The translations under genes were made by a program, and so were the position numbers. Under the pieces are notes generated by a model. It ran no database searches, was not told where the DNA came from, and was given only the letters and a program-made list of their open reading frames with translations. This document shows, one piece after another, positions 29,474-40,800 of a stretch of DNA of 64,000 nt. The stretch covers positions 682,001-746,000 of the forward strand of contig NC_017042.1 of NCBI RefSeq assembly GCF_000284075.1, given 5' to 3'. Position 1 is the first letter of the stretch. Each line of letters opens with the position of its first letter. The stretch is from Rickettsia rhipicephali str. 3-7-female6-CWPP. GTDB lineage: Bacteria; Pseudomonadota; Alphaproteobacteria; Rickettsiales; Rickettsiaceae.

Positions 29474-30634
29474 CTATATAACGCGAGTTTCGTATTAATA
29501 AAGGCGTTGTATAGCTGATAATCACTAGGTTACGAGTGTATTAATAATACTGTTTTTGTTATAAAATTAGTGAGAAAACACACGTTTTGAATTAAGGTTT
29601 GAATTAAGGTAGTGTCTTTACAGTATTAGAAAAAAGTTTATAGGTTATTGAAAAATAATATAAAGAGCAATAACCTATGATATGAGCATAGATTTTATAG
29701 AAATATTTTGCTAAAAACAGATTCTATCAATGATCTTTTAAGCAATAATATTTTATCCAACATAGACATAAGCTTATTTTTCATATTTTTCTTTACTCTA
29801 GTTACTATAAAAACTCCTTGCTCTAAAAGTTGTTGAAATAATTTTTGTGAAATATAATCACGATCTCCAAATATTTTACCAAAAAGATTTTTTATCATCA
29901 ATTCTAGCTGTTTTCTATCATCCTTATTACCAGGACTAAAAGATGCTTTAACTTATACCACCAGCTCTATTAATTATTAAATGTAGTTTGAGTCCATAGA
30001 ACCAACCTTTTGTTGTTGCACCACGTGCTGCTATACCAGCAAACACTTTATGCATTGAAATACGATATTTCTTGCATACCTCTATACTACTTGAATCTAC
30101 AAATAGATAGTCCGTCACACTGATCCAAAATAGAATTTAATATTAATACTAATAGTGGTAAATGTGGACCTATTATTTTTATAAATTGGCTATAAGCTTA
30201 CTAACTGAAAATCTCTTTGATGATGAATCCATATCTGTTTCAGATAATAGTTTTTAAAACAATCATAAGATGACTGTCAGTAACCTATTATAATCGTTAT
30301 TACCTCACTTCTATGCAGTCTACTTTTTGGACCAGATTTGTTGTTATTTTGAGTAATTGAATTTGTATGCTTATCTAATTCTTGCAAATCGACGTAGCAA
30401 AATATTTCTATAAAATCTATGCTCATATCATAGGTTATTGCTCTTTATATTATTTTTCAATAACCTATAAACTTTTTTCTAATACTGTAAAGACACTACC
30501 TTAATTCAAACCTTAATTCAAAACGTGTGTTTTCTCACTAATTTTATAACAAAAACAGTATTATTAATACACTCGTAACCTAGTGATTATCAGCTATACA
30601 ACGCCTTTATTAATACGAAACTCACGTTATATAG
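29474..30634 (-). mobile_element. Degenerate IS982-family element with 240-bp inverted arms
   Basis: The left arm 29474-29713 and right arm 30395-30634 are near-perfect inverted copies over 240 bp, much longer than normal IS982 terminal repeats. Each arm includes the transposase 5' end (the first ten codons from an ATG), so the element looks like two copies in opposite orientation merged with loss of the 3' half of one. No convincing target duplication is visible at the outer ends. Confidence 0.75.
29695..30426 (-). pseudogene. IS982-family transposase remnant
   Basis: Reading from the ATG at 30426 on the minus strand: MSIDFIEIFCYVDLQELDKH, then broken pieces VDSSSIEVCKKYRISMHKVF, GIAARGATTKGWFYGLKLHL, and finally the frame 29901-29695 with KIFGDRDYISQKLFQQLLEQ and KNMKNKLMSMLDKILLLKRS. 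These are the ordered DDE-transposase motifs of IS982. Several frameshifts and a C-terminal truncation at the left arm make it inactive. Confidence 0.8.
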
Positions 30635-30805
30635 TAATCAAGAGTGATTTGTGTCAAGTCAAAAATCTAAAAAAAAATAAATATTTATATTGAATAAATT
30701 ATTATTCTCGTGTCTACTTAGGTGAAGATTCTATACACTGAATATGGTGTCATTTTTTCAAAATAAGTATTATAAATAACGCCTACAACCCCATTAGTAC
30801 CTATA

Positions 30806-32629
30806 ATGAGCACGCTTAAAAAAAATAAATTTCAAATAACTATAAACAACAACCATAACAATTTACTTACTCCTTTCGGTAAAGCTATTCTGCGAGATCG
30901 ATATCTTATGAAAGGTGAGGATTTTCAAGATTTATTTGCAAGAGTTTCTAGTTATTATGCCGAAAATAAACAGCATGCTCAGAAGTTATATGAATATATG
31001 AGTAAAATGTGGTTTATGCCAGCAACACCAATCTTAAGTAACGGCGGAACGGATAGGGGGCTTCCTATTTCATGCTTTTTGAATGAGACCGATGATAGCT
31101 TAGACGATATAGTAAATTTATGGACAGAAAATGTTTGGCTTGCTGCACGCGGTGGCGGGATTGGCAGTTATTGGGGTAATGTTCGTGCTATTAATGAAGG
31201 GATTCGTGATAAAGGTCATTCATCCGGTATTATACCGTTTATTAAAGTAATGGATTCTATGACTCTTGCTATTTCGCAAGGTTCTATTAGACGAGGTTCA
31301 TCGGCTGTATATTTGCCTATTAATCACCCTGAAATTGAAGAATTTATCGATATAAGACGTCCGACAGGTGGGGATGTTAACCGTAAAGCTCTTAATATTC
31401 ATCACGGTATAGCTATAACCGATAAATTTATGAAAGCAGTTGAAAACAATACGGATTTTGACCTTGTTAGTCCTGCTACCAAAAAAGTCGTAAATAAAGT
31501 TAGAGCAAGAGATTTATGGGTTAAGTTACTAACTACTAGAATAGAAACAGGTGAGCCTTACTTGTTATTTATCGATAGTGTTAATAAATCTATCCCTGAG
31601 CATCATAAAAAATTAGGGCTTCAAGTTAAAATGTCTAATCTTTGTAGCGAAATTACATTGCCGACGGGAATTGACCATCTAGGACAGTCAAGAACTGCTG
31701 TTTGCTGCCTTTCCTCTTTAAATTTAGAGTATTACGAAGAGTGGAAAGATGATAAAGAATTTATCCATTCTATTATGTTGTTCCTTGATAATGTTTTAGA
31801 AGACTTTATTAATAAAGCACCGGATACTATGGCAAGAGCTAAATATTCGGCTTTACGTGAGCGAAGCGTTGGACTTGGCGTAATGGGCTTCCACTCATTT
31901 TTGCAAATGAAAAAAGTACCGATAGAATCGGTTATGGCAAAAGTTTGGAATAAAAAAATATTTGAATATATATCTGCTGAAGCTGATAAAGCCTCAATAG
32001 AAATCGGTAAAGAAAAAGGAGCATGTCCTGATGCTCTAGATGCAGGAAGTAATGAACGATTTAGCAATAAAACCGCAATAGCACCTACCGCCTCAATTTC
32101 GGTAATAGCAGGTAATGCCTCACCCGGAATAGAGCCATTTGCTGCTAATAGCTTTGTACAAAAGACTTTAACCGGTTCTTTTAACGTGCGTAACAAACAT
32201 TTAGAAAAGTTATTAGAGGAAAAAGGATTTAATAATGATCAAGTTTGGTCTTCGATTGCAACACATGAAGGATCAGTACAACATTTAACATTTTTATCCG
32301 AAGAAGAAAAACAGGTTTTCAAAACCGCTTACGAAATTGATCAGAATTGGCTAATTGAACTGGCAAGCGATCGTATTCCTTACATTACGCAAGCACAATC
32401 TTTAAACATCTTTTTACCGGGGAATGTTAGTAAGAAATATTTAAATAATATTCATTTTAAAGCCTGGAAAAAAGGAGTAAAAAGTTTATATTACTGTAGA
32501 TCGACATCAATACAACGAGCCGATAAGGTCTCGCATGACGTATTAAAGGCCGATTTTAAAGATTTAGAGGAACAAAACGATAAGTTAGCAGAAGTCGGTA
32601 ACTACGAAGAATGCTTAGCTTGTCAGTAA
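30806..32629 (+). CDS. nrdA: Ribonucleoside-diphosphate reductase alpha subunit
   Basis: Class I RNR large subunit, reducing NDPs to dNDPs. The redox cysteine lies in PISCFLNE, the active-site N-x-C-x-E in [11 protein letters not shown], the partner Cys in [11 protein letters not shown], the radical-transfer Tyr pair in SLYYCRSTS, and the C-terminal redox pair in ECLACQ. At 607 residues it is shorter than the roughly 760 of E. coli. I see no N-terminal ATP-cone, so allosteric activity control through that domain is probably absent. nrdB lies about 850 bp downstream, separated by a broken nuclease gene. Confidence 0.95.
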   Translation: MSTLKKNKFQITINNNHNNLLTPFGKAILRDRYLMKGEDFQDLFARVSSYYAENKQHAQKLYEYMSKMWFMPATPILSNGGTDRGLPISCFLNETDDSLDDIVNLWTENVWLAARGGGIGSYWGNVRAINEGIRDKGHSSGIIPFIKVMDSMTLAISQGSIRRGSSAVYLPINHPEIEEFIDIRRPTGGDVNRKALNIHHGIAITDKFMKAVENNTDFDLVSPATKKVVNKVRARDLWVKLLTTRIETGEPYLLFIDSVNKSIPEHHKKLGLQVKMSNLCSEITLPTGIDHLGQSRTAVCCLSSLNLEYYEEWKDDKEFIHSIMLFLDNVLEDFINKAPDTMARAKYSALRERSVGLGVMGFHSFLQMKKVPIESVMAKVWNKKIFEYISAEADKASIEIGKEKGACPDALDAGSNERFSNKTAIAPTASISVIAGNASPGIEPFAANSFVQKTLTGSFNVRNKHLEKLLEEKGFNNDQVWSSIATHEGSVQHLTFLSEEEKQVFKTAYEIDQNWLIELASDRIPYITQAQSLNIFLPGNVSKKYLNNIHFKAWKKGVKSLYYCRSTSIQRADKVSHDVLKADFKDLEEQNDKLAEVGNYEECLACQ

Positions 32630-32642
32630 GTATAATATAACT

Positions 32643-33484
32643 ATGCAAAGATATTTAGATCCAACAAATGATGTAGCATTTAAAAAATTGTTTACGGATA
32701 AAACAAGGTTACTAAGCTTTCTCAATAATATTATGAGGTTACCTGAAGAGTTGGATTATCGACCTTGAATATATTTCAAACGAACAAGTACCGGATTTAG
32801 GGCAGAATAAAAGGAGTATAGTAGACATAAAAGTTAGAGATAACTCCGGCAATATTTATATTGTTGAGATGCAAAACGGCTATGCCGATGCTTTTTTAGC
32901 AAGAGTACAATTTTACAGTTGTATAGCATTTTCTTTGCAATTAAAAAGAGGAAAAGAATATGCTGATCTAGCTCCTGTAGTAATGGTAGTGATTACTTCT
33001 GGAATTCAGGCATTGTCCTAGGGAAAAGAATGTATTAGCTATCCATCAAACTATTAATGTCGGCAACGGTCAGCATCAACTTAAATGCTTGTCTTACGTA
33101 TTTGTTGAATTAGACAAATTTACCAAAGAAGCAGATGAGTTGGAACTCTTAGAAGATGATTGATTATATATGATGGCTAAATTCGATAGAGCAAAAGAAC
33201 CTCCGCAACATACAAAAGATGAAATAGTATTATCAGTCTATAAAACTATTGAATAATTTAACTGGAGCGAAGCAGAATATAATAATTATATTAAAGCGAT
33301 GCTTGCTGCTCAAACGGAAGAGTTAAATCAAAAAAGTAAATATAATGAGGGGAAAGCTGAGGGTATTGAAGTTGGAGAAACTAGAAGTAAATACAGAAAT
33401 AGCAAAAGAAATGTTATCGGATAATGAACCGATAGAGAAAATAATTAAATATACTAAGCTTTCAAAAGAAGAAATAGAAAAATT
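32643..33484 (+). pseudogene. Rpn-family (PD-(D/E)XK) nuclease/transposase, broken
   Basis: Starts at ATG 32643 ([20 protein letters not shown]), a hallmark opening of the Rpn recombination-promoting nuclease family. It breaks near 32767, then continues [20 protein letters not shown] and [19 protein letters not shown] (the D...E-x-Q nuclease core), with further stops at 33018, 33161 and 33254. The 3' part ([42 protein letters not shown]) is the family's typical C-terminal tail. It runs straight into the nrdB start. At least four lesions make it a pseudogene. Confidence 0.82.
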
Positions 33485-34486
33485 ATGTCACTACTTGATG
33501 CAAGTCCAATTTATAAACCGTTTTCATATCCATGGGCATATGAAGCTTGGCACACTCAACAAAAAATTCATTGGCTGCCGGAAGAAGTACCACTTGCCGA
33601 CGATGTTAAAGATTGGAAATATAACTTAACTCCAGGGGAAAAACATCTATTAACACAAATATTTCGTTTTTTTACACAGGCAGATATTGAAGTGAATAAT
33701 TGCTATATGAAGCATTATTCACGAGTATTTAAACCGACTGAAATATTAATGATGTTATCGGCATTTTCTAATATGGAAACGGTACATATTGCAGCATATT
33801 CACATTTACTTGATACGGTAGGTATGCCGGAAGTAGAATATTCAGCATTTCTTAAATATAAGGAAATGAAAGACAAGTATGATTATATGCAGCAATTTGG
33901 AGTGGATGCTAAAGAAGATATAGCAACTACACTCGCAGTATTTGGAGCTTTTACTGAAGGATTACAGCTATTTGCTTCTTTTGCGATCATGCTTAATTTC
34001 CCTCGTTTTAATAAAATGAAAGGTATGGGACAGATTATTGCTTGGTCAGTGCGTGATGAAACACTTCATACTAACTCAATTATTACTCTGTTTAAGACTT
34101 TTGTAAGAGAAAACCCTGAAGTTTGGACGGAAACTTTACGTAAACGTATTTATGAAGCTTGTACGACTATTGTGCATTTTGAAGATGCCTTTATTGAACT
34201 TGCTTTTGAAGTTGGCGGTATTGAGGGATTAACGGCATATGAAGTAAGACAATATATTCGTTATATTGCCGATCGTCGTTTAATGCAGCTAGGACTCAAA
34301 GATGTATATTTGGTAAATCATAACCCCCTTCCTTGGCTTGATGAAATGCTAAACGGAGTCGAACATACGAACTTTTTTGAAAATAGAGCAACTGAATATT
34401 CAAAAGCAGCGACTACCGGTTCATGGGAAGAAGTATTCACTGAGATGGACACCAAACTTGAAAAATTGGTAGCCATGTCTTTGTAA
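33485..34486 (+). CDS. nrdB: Ribonucleoside-diphosphate reductase beta subunit
   Basis: Class I RNR radical-generating subunit (333 residues). The di-iron ligands are seen in [12 protein letters not shown], the ExxH of [22 protein letters not shown], and the second ExxH of DETLHTNSI. The Tyr four residues after the first ExxH His (ETVHIAAY) matches the tyrosyl radical position of class Ia. The start ATG at 33485 overlaps the end of the broken Rpn gene, whose tail supplies its immediate 5' leader. No good Shine-Dalgarno sequence is visible there. Confidence 0.95.
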   Translation: MSLLDASPIYKPFSYPWAYEAWHTQQKIHWLPEEVPLADDVKDWKYNLTPGEKHLLTQIFRFFTQADIEVNNCYMKHYSRVFKPTEILMMLSAFSNMETVHIAAYSHLLDTVGMPEVEYSAFLKYKEMKDKYDYMQQFGVDAKEDIATTLAVFGAFTEGLQLFASFAIMLNFPRFNKMKGMGQIIAWSVRDETLHTNSIITLFKTFVRENPEVWTETLRKRIYEACTTIVHFEDAFIELAFEVGGIEGLTAYEVRQYIRYIADRRLMQLGLKDVYLVNHNPLPWLDEMLNGVEHTNFFENRATEYSKAATTGSWEEVFTEMDTKLEKLVAMSL

Positions 34487-34592
34487 GTCCTCGGATGCTG
34501 AACATGTTGTGTCGAAGTATACATATTTACAACAACAATAACAAAAAATTAAAAATACCTGATCTGTATTTTTAAAAATTTCGAGTAATTTT

Positions 34593-37445
34593 ATGGCTGT
34601 TATAAATAATAAAAACTATCAAAAAGTTATAGAAAAAGTTTTATCTTCTTCTAAAGCTAATAAAGTACTAAAGAGTGCAATTAAGGACTTATCATCTTCA
34701 AAGAGTATAAGCTTAAGAACGATGTTACTCGGAGCAAGATTTATTTTAACTAATCCTGTAAATACTTATAATCTTGTTAAGCTTGCTAACTCTTCTAAGA
34801 TATATCTTGATCCGGAATTTCAAAAATCACTTCTTAAAAAATCTCCAATATGGGAATTTTTAAAAAAACATTCGGATGATTTGCCTAAAATAGGTCAAAT
34901 CTTGGCAAATGCGGGCTTTAGAGAATTTCAAGATAAGAGTGCTTTAGATAAAAAGGGACTCGCAATACTAAAAGAATGTTTTAAAAATGAACAAGTACTT
35001 AAAACACTTCAAGAAATTGCAGTTGAAGTAAAGCAAGAGCTACCAGACTGGAATAAAGTGACTTCTAGAACTTTAGATATGCTGGTTACCGATAAAAACT
35101 TCCAAAAATTCTTTAACGAAAAGAGTGAAGATATTACGAAATACATACGTACAGGAGCAACTGAAATACTTCCAAGCGATTATATAAAAACTTTTGATGA
35201 TATATTACAAAAACCCGAAAAGAAAAATTTATTAAAAATATTTAATGAACATCCTGATTTTAAGCAAGAACTGGCTAAAAATATAAACAATCCTAATACT
35301 CTAAAAAGATTTAATAAGTTATCTCCTGAAAAACAAATAATTATTGAAAATTTCTTAGAAGAAGCAAAAGAACAAGCTAAACCTTTCTTAAAAGAACATT
35401 TTGAAACCTACAAAATTGATCTTAAAATTTTAGATATTATTCCTACTTTATTAAATAAAATGCCTGAGACAAAAGAGATTTTTGATACTCTTAATGCTCC
35501 AAATCAAGGTGTAATGATATCTCTTGAGAAATCCTTAGAAATGGTAGCTGGTGATGATAAATTAAAAAGTTTTTTTGCTAATAATAAAACAATCTTACCA
35601 AATATTGCTTTAGGTATTATTGAAAATACTCCTAGCGTACAAAGCATAACAAAAGAATATAATTTTGATAAACAAATGCTTAGTATTGTAGGCGAAGTTA
35701 TGTCAAAACCGGAAATTGCTCATGAGATTATTGCAGACTTAAATAAAGGTGATTATATGAGTTTAACCGGTAATATAATCTCCACCCTTAGTGATCCTTC
35801 ATTTAAATTAAAAGATATATTAGTAGAGCAAAGTAAAGAAGGTCTATTTGATAATTTAATTACAGGAGTTTTAGAACAAGATGCAAAAAATAGCCAAACT
35901 ATAAAACAACAACTTATAAATTATGGTCTGGAAGCGAGTGATGTTACAAAGCTAACGAGCATAATGCCTATATTACTTGATAAATCTGAATCATTTAAAA
36001 AGGTTTTTCGAGATTTTATTAAAGGTGATTATACGGGAATGGTAAAAGAGTTAATAGCTTTAACTAAAGACAATCCTGAAATTAAAAAATATTTAAACAA
36101 TAATAGAGAAATATTTGCAAGTATTTTAGATAAAACTTTAGTAGACATACCAGGTATAAATAACCTTGATAAGCAAGAATTATATAATGTACTTCCATCA
36201 ATGTTAAACCATCCTAATGAATTAGTTAAAGTTATAGAAGAGGTTGAAAAAAGTAATTATCGTGGGGCTGCTAGTGCTATATATAATCTAGCTCAAAAAA
36301 CAAATTATTTGGAAGGGCAATTGCCGAATATTATAAAAGCAGGTTTTAGCTATGCTACTGCAAAAGTAAAAGACGTATTTAGTCCATCACAAGATTTTAA
36401 AGATAAAACTATAGATGAAATTACTCTTAGAAATAATTTACATAAAATACAAAATGGAAAATTCAGCTTAGAGGGAGCTATATTAGTAGGTAATTTATCT
36501 AATATCGACTTCTCAGGCGTATCATTAAAAAATGCAGATTTAACTAAAGTAACTTCTTTCAAAGATTGTAATTTTAAAAATATTAATTTAGCAGAGGCTA
36601 AATTACCTGATAATTTAATGCTACTTACTGATACTTACAATCTTGATAAGGCTATCCCTCCTTTAGTACCTAAACTAATTAAAGAACAACAAGCAAAGTT
36701 AATTGATAAGGCAATTGATAAAGTATTTTTACAAATACAAGCTGAAGGAAAAAGAAATGTACTTAGTAAACAAAAAATTGCTCAACAAGTAAAAAGATTA
36801 TATGAAGAAAATCAAACGATTAAAGACTATATTATAGAAAAACTAAATTCACTACCTATGAATATGGTTACTAACCTAGCTACTCCTAAAACAAATCAAT
36901 ATAAACATATTACAAATCATGTAAATTCTCCATTACAAATATTGAACCCTTTATATGAAAATATTGCAAATAAACAAAATATTAAGAGTAATTTATTGGC
37001 AAATATTTTAAGCGAAAAAATATCACAAAAACTTTTTGATAAAGGTGATAATAGAGGTGAAGATTTTTACATGATAAATCAGATGTTAAAACCTATCGTT
37101 TCTGAATATTCTAAAGAAAATCCGGATAATATAAATAATTTTTTAGAGCCACAAAATCTAGAAAAGTTAGCAAGTAATATTTCCTCTACTTTAAATTCTA
37201 AATCTAAATATACTGGGGTAGGCACTATTACCGGTGGAATTTATTTACCAAAAGAAATCTTCAATGAACAGTTAAAAGATAACTTTAAAAATGAGTTTGA
37301 AAATATTAATAAATTAAATATTTTAAAAGAAGCAAAAAATATAGTTTCAAATTTAGATAGTAAGGTGCGTATAGTAGATAATCACGATAAATCACATACT
37401 TACGCATCATTACCTACAAAAAGTAAAAAAATACACAACAGATAA
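34593..37445 (+). CDS. Large repeat protein with pentapeptide segment, unknown function
   Basis: A 950-residue, lysine-rich helical protein without a signal peptide or membrane span. Residues about 270-600 contain degenerate helical repeats, seen by comparing IIPTLLNKMPETKEIFDTLN, IMPILLDKSESFKKVFRDFI and VLPSMLNHPNELVKVIEEVE. A pentapeptide-repeat-like stretch follows at about 615-680 (FSLEGAILVGNLSNIDFSGV; SLKNADLTKV; NFKNINLAEAKL). A decayed tandem copy lies directly downstream. The role is unknown; helical-repeat plus pentapeptide folds suggest protein-protein interaction, possibly as an effector, but that is conjecture. Confidence 0.75.
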   Translation: MAVINNKNYQKVIEKVLSSSKANKVLKSAIKDLSSSKSISLRTMLLGARFILTNPVNTYNLVKLANSSKIYLDPEFQKSLLKKSPIWEFLKKHSDDLPKIGQILANAGFREFQDKSALDKKGLAILKECFKNEQVLKTLQEIAVEVKQELPDWNKVTSRTLDMLVTDKNFQKFFNEKSEDITKYIRTGATEILPSDYIKTFDDILQKPEKKNLLKIFNEHPDFKQELAKNINNPNTLKRFNKLSPEKQIIIENFLEEAKEQAKPFLKEHFETYKIDLKILDIIPTLLNKMPETKEIFDTLNAPNQGVMISLEKSLEMVAGDDKLKSFFANNKTILPNIALGIIENTPSVQSITKEYNFDKQMLSIVGEVMSKPEIAHEIIADLNKGDYMSLTGNIISTLSDPSFKLKDILVEQSKEGLFDNLITGVLEQDAKNSQTIKQQLINYGLEASDVTKLTSIMPILLDKSESFKKVFRDFIKGDYTGMVKELIALTKDNPEIKKYLNNNREIFASILDKTLVDIPGINNLDKQELYNVLPSMLNHPNELVKVIEEVEKSNYRGAASAIYNLAQKTNYLEGQLPNIIKAGFSYATAKVKDVFSPSQDFKDKTIDEITLRNNLHKIQNGKFSLEGAILVGNLSNIDFSGVSLKNADLTKVTSFKDCNFKNINLAEAKLPDNLMLLTDTYNLDKAIPPLVPKLIKEQQAKLIDKAIDKVFLQIQAEGKRNVLSKQKIAQQVKRLYEENQTIKDYIIEKLNSLPMNMVTNLATPKTNQYKHITNHVNSPLQILNPLYENIANKQNIKSNLLANILSEKISQKLFDKGDNRGEDFYMINQMLKPIVSEYSKENPDNINNFLEPQNLEKLASNISSTLNSKSKYTGVGTITGGIYLPKEIFNEQLKDNFKNEFENINKLNILKEAKNIVSNLDSKVRIVDNHDKSHTYASLPTKSKKIHNR

Positions 37446-37586
37446 CCCCATAAATCTTAGATCAAATTAATTTAATTACCATATTATGTAATATAAATTA
37501 AAATATTTAAGTAGTGCTTAATTTATTTCTTTGAATCAATTTTAAGATAATTTAATGTTTATAATTAAATATATTTCATTATTTTT

Positions 37587-39570
37587 ATGGCAGTGACAAA
37601 TCCCATTAAAGATATTAAATTAAAGAATTTTAATAAAACTGTTAAAAGGACATTATCTTCTCCTGATGCAGACAAGGCATTGACAAGCTTTATTTATGAC
37701 CTTGCATCTCCAAAGAAAAAAATATTACCAGTTTAGTATAGGAGCATTATTAAAAGGTGCGAAGTTTGCCTTGACTAATTCCATAAATAGTTATAATCTT
37801 GTTAAACTTGCAAGCTTCTCTGATATATATCTTGATTCAAAGTTTCAAAAAGCTGTTCTTGAAAAATCCGAAATATAGGATTTTCTAAAAAAGCATGCCG
37901 ATGATTTACCAAAAATAGGACAAATCTTAGCAAAAGCAGGTTTTAGAGAATTTCAAGAAGGTAGTTTTCTAGATCACAAGGGTCTTACAACATTAAAAGA
38001 ATGTTTTAAAAATGATGCTGTACTTAAAAGCCTTCAAGAAATTGCACTTGAGATAAAGCAAGAAGTACCGGACTATAATATAAAGTAACTTCTAAAAAAT
38101 TAGAAATGTTATCCACGGATAAAAATTGCTTAAAATTTTTTAATGAAAAAGGTAACGATATTGCGAATTACATAACTGAAATACTTCCAAGCGACTATAT
38201 AAAAGCTTTTGATGATATATTACAAAAACCTCAAAGTAATTACACATATGCAAAAGTTATAAAAATATTTAATGAACATCCTAAGTTTAAACCAAGAGCT
38301 GGCTAAAAATATAAACAATCCTAATACTCTAAAAAGATTTAATAAGTTATCTCCTGAAAAACAAATAATTATTGAAAATTTCTTAGAAGAAGCAAAAGAA
38401 CAAGCTAAACCTTTCTTAAAAGAACATTTTGAAACCTACAAAATTGATCTTAAAATTTTAGATATTATTCCTACTTTATTAAATAAAATGCCTGAGACAA
38501 AAGAGATTTTTGATACTCTGAATGCAAATCAAGGAGTAATGGTGGCTCTTGAGAAATCTTTAGAAATGGTAGCGGGTGACGATAAATTAAAAAGTTTTTT
38601 TGCTGATAATAAAACAGTCTTACCAGATATTGCCTCAGCTATTATTGAAAATACTCCGAATATACAAAGCATGACGAAAGAATATAATTTCGATAAACAA
38701 ATGCTTAGTATATAGTAGGTGAAATTATGTCAAAACCGGCAATTGCACATGCTATTATTACAGATATAAATAAAGGTGATGATATGGCCGTAACAAGCCG
38801 TGTAATTACTGCTTTTAATGAACCTTCATTTAAGTTAAAAATATATTAGTAGAGCAAAGTAAAGAGGGGTTATTCGATAATTTAATTAAAGGCATTTTAG
38901 AGCAAGATGAAAAAAATAGCCACACTATAAAACAGCAGCTTGAAAATTATGGACTAGAAACAAAAGATACTACAAAACTTACGAATGTAATGCCTATATT
39001 ACTTGATAATCCTGAATCATTAAAAAAGGTTTTTGATGGATTTGTTAAAGGTGATTATACGGGAATAGCTAAAGACTTGGTAATGTTAACTAAAGATAAT
39101 CCCGAGATCAAAAAATATTTAAACGATAATAAGGAAATATTTACAGGTATTTTAGATAAAACTTTAAAAAATGTACCAGGTATAAATAAGCTCGATAAGA
39201 AAGAATTATATAGTATACTCACACCTATGCTCAATCAACCGGATAAGCTGATTCAAAGCTTAGAAAATATTGAAAATAAAAAATATATTAATGTTGCTAC
39301 TAGTATAGATAGTTTAGTTTGGAAAGAAGGGCAAGCACTGAATATTATTAAACAAATACTGTTAAAGCGGGAGTTGGTTATTTTAATCAAAAATCTGATA
39401 AGAAACCAGAATTAGAAAATAAAGTTCCAGCTGATGTATTAAAAGAAGCACAAAGTATCGTCTCAAATTTAAATAGTAAGATTAATATTGTAGTTGTAGG
39501 GTCTAAGACAAATACACTTTCCATTACTCCTATTTCCAATAATAAAAAGAAAGAAGAAATACGTAGATAA
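37587..39570 (+). pseudogene. Decayed tandem paralogue of the 34593 repeat protein
   Basis: From the ATG at 37587 successive fragments align with the intact neighbour: GAKFALTNSINSYNLVKLAS, FLKKHADDLPKIGQILAKAG, a 221-bp block identical to the neighbour, then MPILLDNPESLKKVFDGFVK, ending KKKEEIRR at a TAA at 39568. At least six frameshifts or stops are visible, and the pentapeptide region is missing, so the C-terminal part is deleted. It is a dead tandem duplicate. Confidence 0.82.
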
Positions 39571-39571
39571 G

Positions 39572-40663
39572 CTATATAGTTTTAAAAGGTTTTTTTAAAG
39601 TTTGAGTAAATTCTTCTTGGTTAGCATATTCCAATGTGATTTTATCTTGTATCTGATTTTTAAACCAAGTAACTTGTCTTTTAGCATACTGACGGGTGCG
39701 TATTTGAGCTGCATTTAAAGCCTCATCTAAAGTGAGATTGCCGTTTAAATAAGCTAAAATTTCTTTTATCCCTACAGCTTTCCAATTCATATAATCTTTA
39801 GGAGCAAATTGCTTTTTTATTAAAGCTATTTCGTCAATTGCCCCTTCTTTAAATATCTTATCTAAACGCTCATCACATGTTTTATATAAAAATTTTCGCT
39901 CAGGATTTAAGAAAATAATTTTGAAATTAAAATCAGGTAAGATTGGTTCTTTTGGCAAAGTTTGAAAAGAAAAAATAGATGTACTGGTTTGCATGAATAC
40001 TTCATAAGCTCTAATTAAACGCTGAGTATCATTTTGGTTTATTTTAGAAGCAGCAAGCGGGTCAAGCTTCTCTAATTTACCCCATAATTCTATATTGCCT
40101 ATTTTAGCATGTAAGTTTCTTACCTGTTCTCGTAAATCTTCTGATATATCAGGAATATTATTATAGCCAAAAACTAAAGAATTGATATATAAACCTGTTC
40201 CACCTATTAATATAGGTAGCTTACCCCTGTCGGTTATTTCTTTTATTTTTTCTGTCGCAAGTTTTAGATATTTTATTACCGAGAAATCTTCTGTCATTGA
40301 TAAGAAGTTATATAAGTGATACAAGATTTCAGTTTTGTAGCTTTTCGGAGGGGAGGCGGTAATAATAGGAATTTCCTTATAAACCTGCATTGAGTCGATA
40401 TTAATGATTTCGCCGTTATAAGCTTTAGCCAGTTCATGACCTAAATAAGACTTCCCGCTAGCAGTCGGCCCGCATAATATAATTATACTCTTCTGCTTTG
40501 AAGAATTGTTTCTGCAAAACTTCGGATCACCTATTAAATATAGGCTGTGCGTACTCGCTCCTCGTTTTACATTCCCATTCTCCAAATCATTTGAGTATAT
40601 TTCTTTCTTTGTCACTGGTTTAACTAATAAATACGAACTTGTATCGTCATTTCGAGCCAGCAT
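39572..40663 (-). CDS. miaA: tRNA dimethylallyltransferase with repeat-derived N-terminus
   Basis: Adds the dimethylallyl group to A37 of tRNAs reading UNN codons. The P-loop GPTASGKS is at residues 65-72, [12 protein letters not shown] follows as the family's DSxQx[14 protein letters not shown] is present, and the tRNA-binding segment [15 protein letters not shown] is near the C-terminus. Normal MiaA starts within about ten residues of the P-loop. Here about 57 residues precede it, encoded by a family D palindrome (40484-40599) and, for the first residues (MLARNDD), a family C repeat. No ATG is left near the native start. Confidence 0.9.
   Translation of the reverse strand: MLARNDDTSSYLLVKPVTKKEIYSNDLENGNVKRGASTHSLYLIGDPKFCRNNSSKQKSIIILCGPTASGKSYLGHELAKAYNGEIINIDSMQVYKEIPIITASPPKSYKTEILYHLYNFLSMTEDFSVIKYLKLATEKIKEITDRGKLPILIGGTGLYINSLVFGYNNIPDISEDLREQVRNLHAKIGNIELWGKLEKLDPLAASKINQNDTQRLIRAYEVFMQTSTSIFSFQTLPKEPILPDFNFKIIFLNPERKFLYKTCDERLDKIFKEGAIDEIALIKKQFAPKDYMNWKAVGIKEILAYLNGNLTLDEALNAAQIRTRQYAKRQVTWFKNQIQDKITLEYANQEEFTQTLKKPFKTI
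40484..40599. repeat. RPE-type element (family D) inside miaA
   Basis: Same family as 21521-21647: TATACTCTTCTGCTTTGAAG at one end, AAATCATTTGAGTATA at the other, with an inner CTATTAAATATAGGCTG. On the minus strand it is translated as part of the MiaA N-terminal extension. Confidence 0.7.
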
Positions 40664-40750
40664 TTATGCTGGCGTGGCAATCTCAGGAGTTTTTTTATAT
40701 TATCTTATGAGATTGCCACGTCGTTGCTAACGCAACTCCTCGCAATGACG
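40645..40750. repeat. Palindromic repeat (family C) at the miaA start
   Basis: CGTCATTTCGAGCCAGCATT to CTCGCAATGACG, with AATCTCAGGAG / TGAGATTGCCACG inside. The miaA ATG at 40663 lies in its left arm and the first codons are repeat sequence. Confidence 0.75.
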
Positions 40751-40800
40751 GAAAAACCTATCCATGTAACAATGCCTCGCAGGAATGTGACCTCATACCC

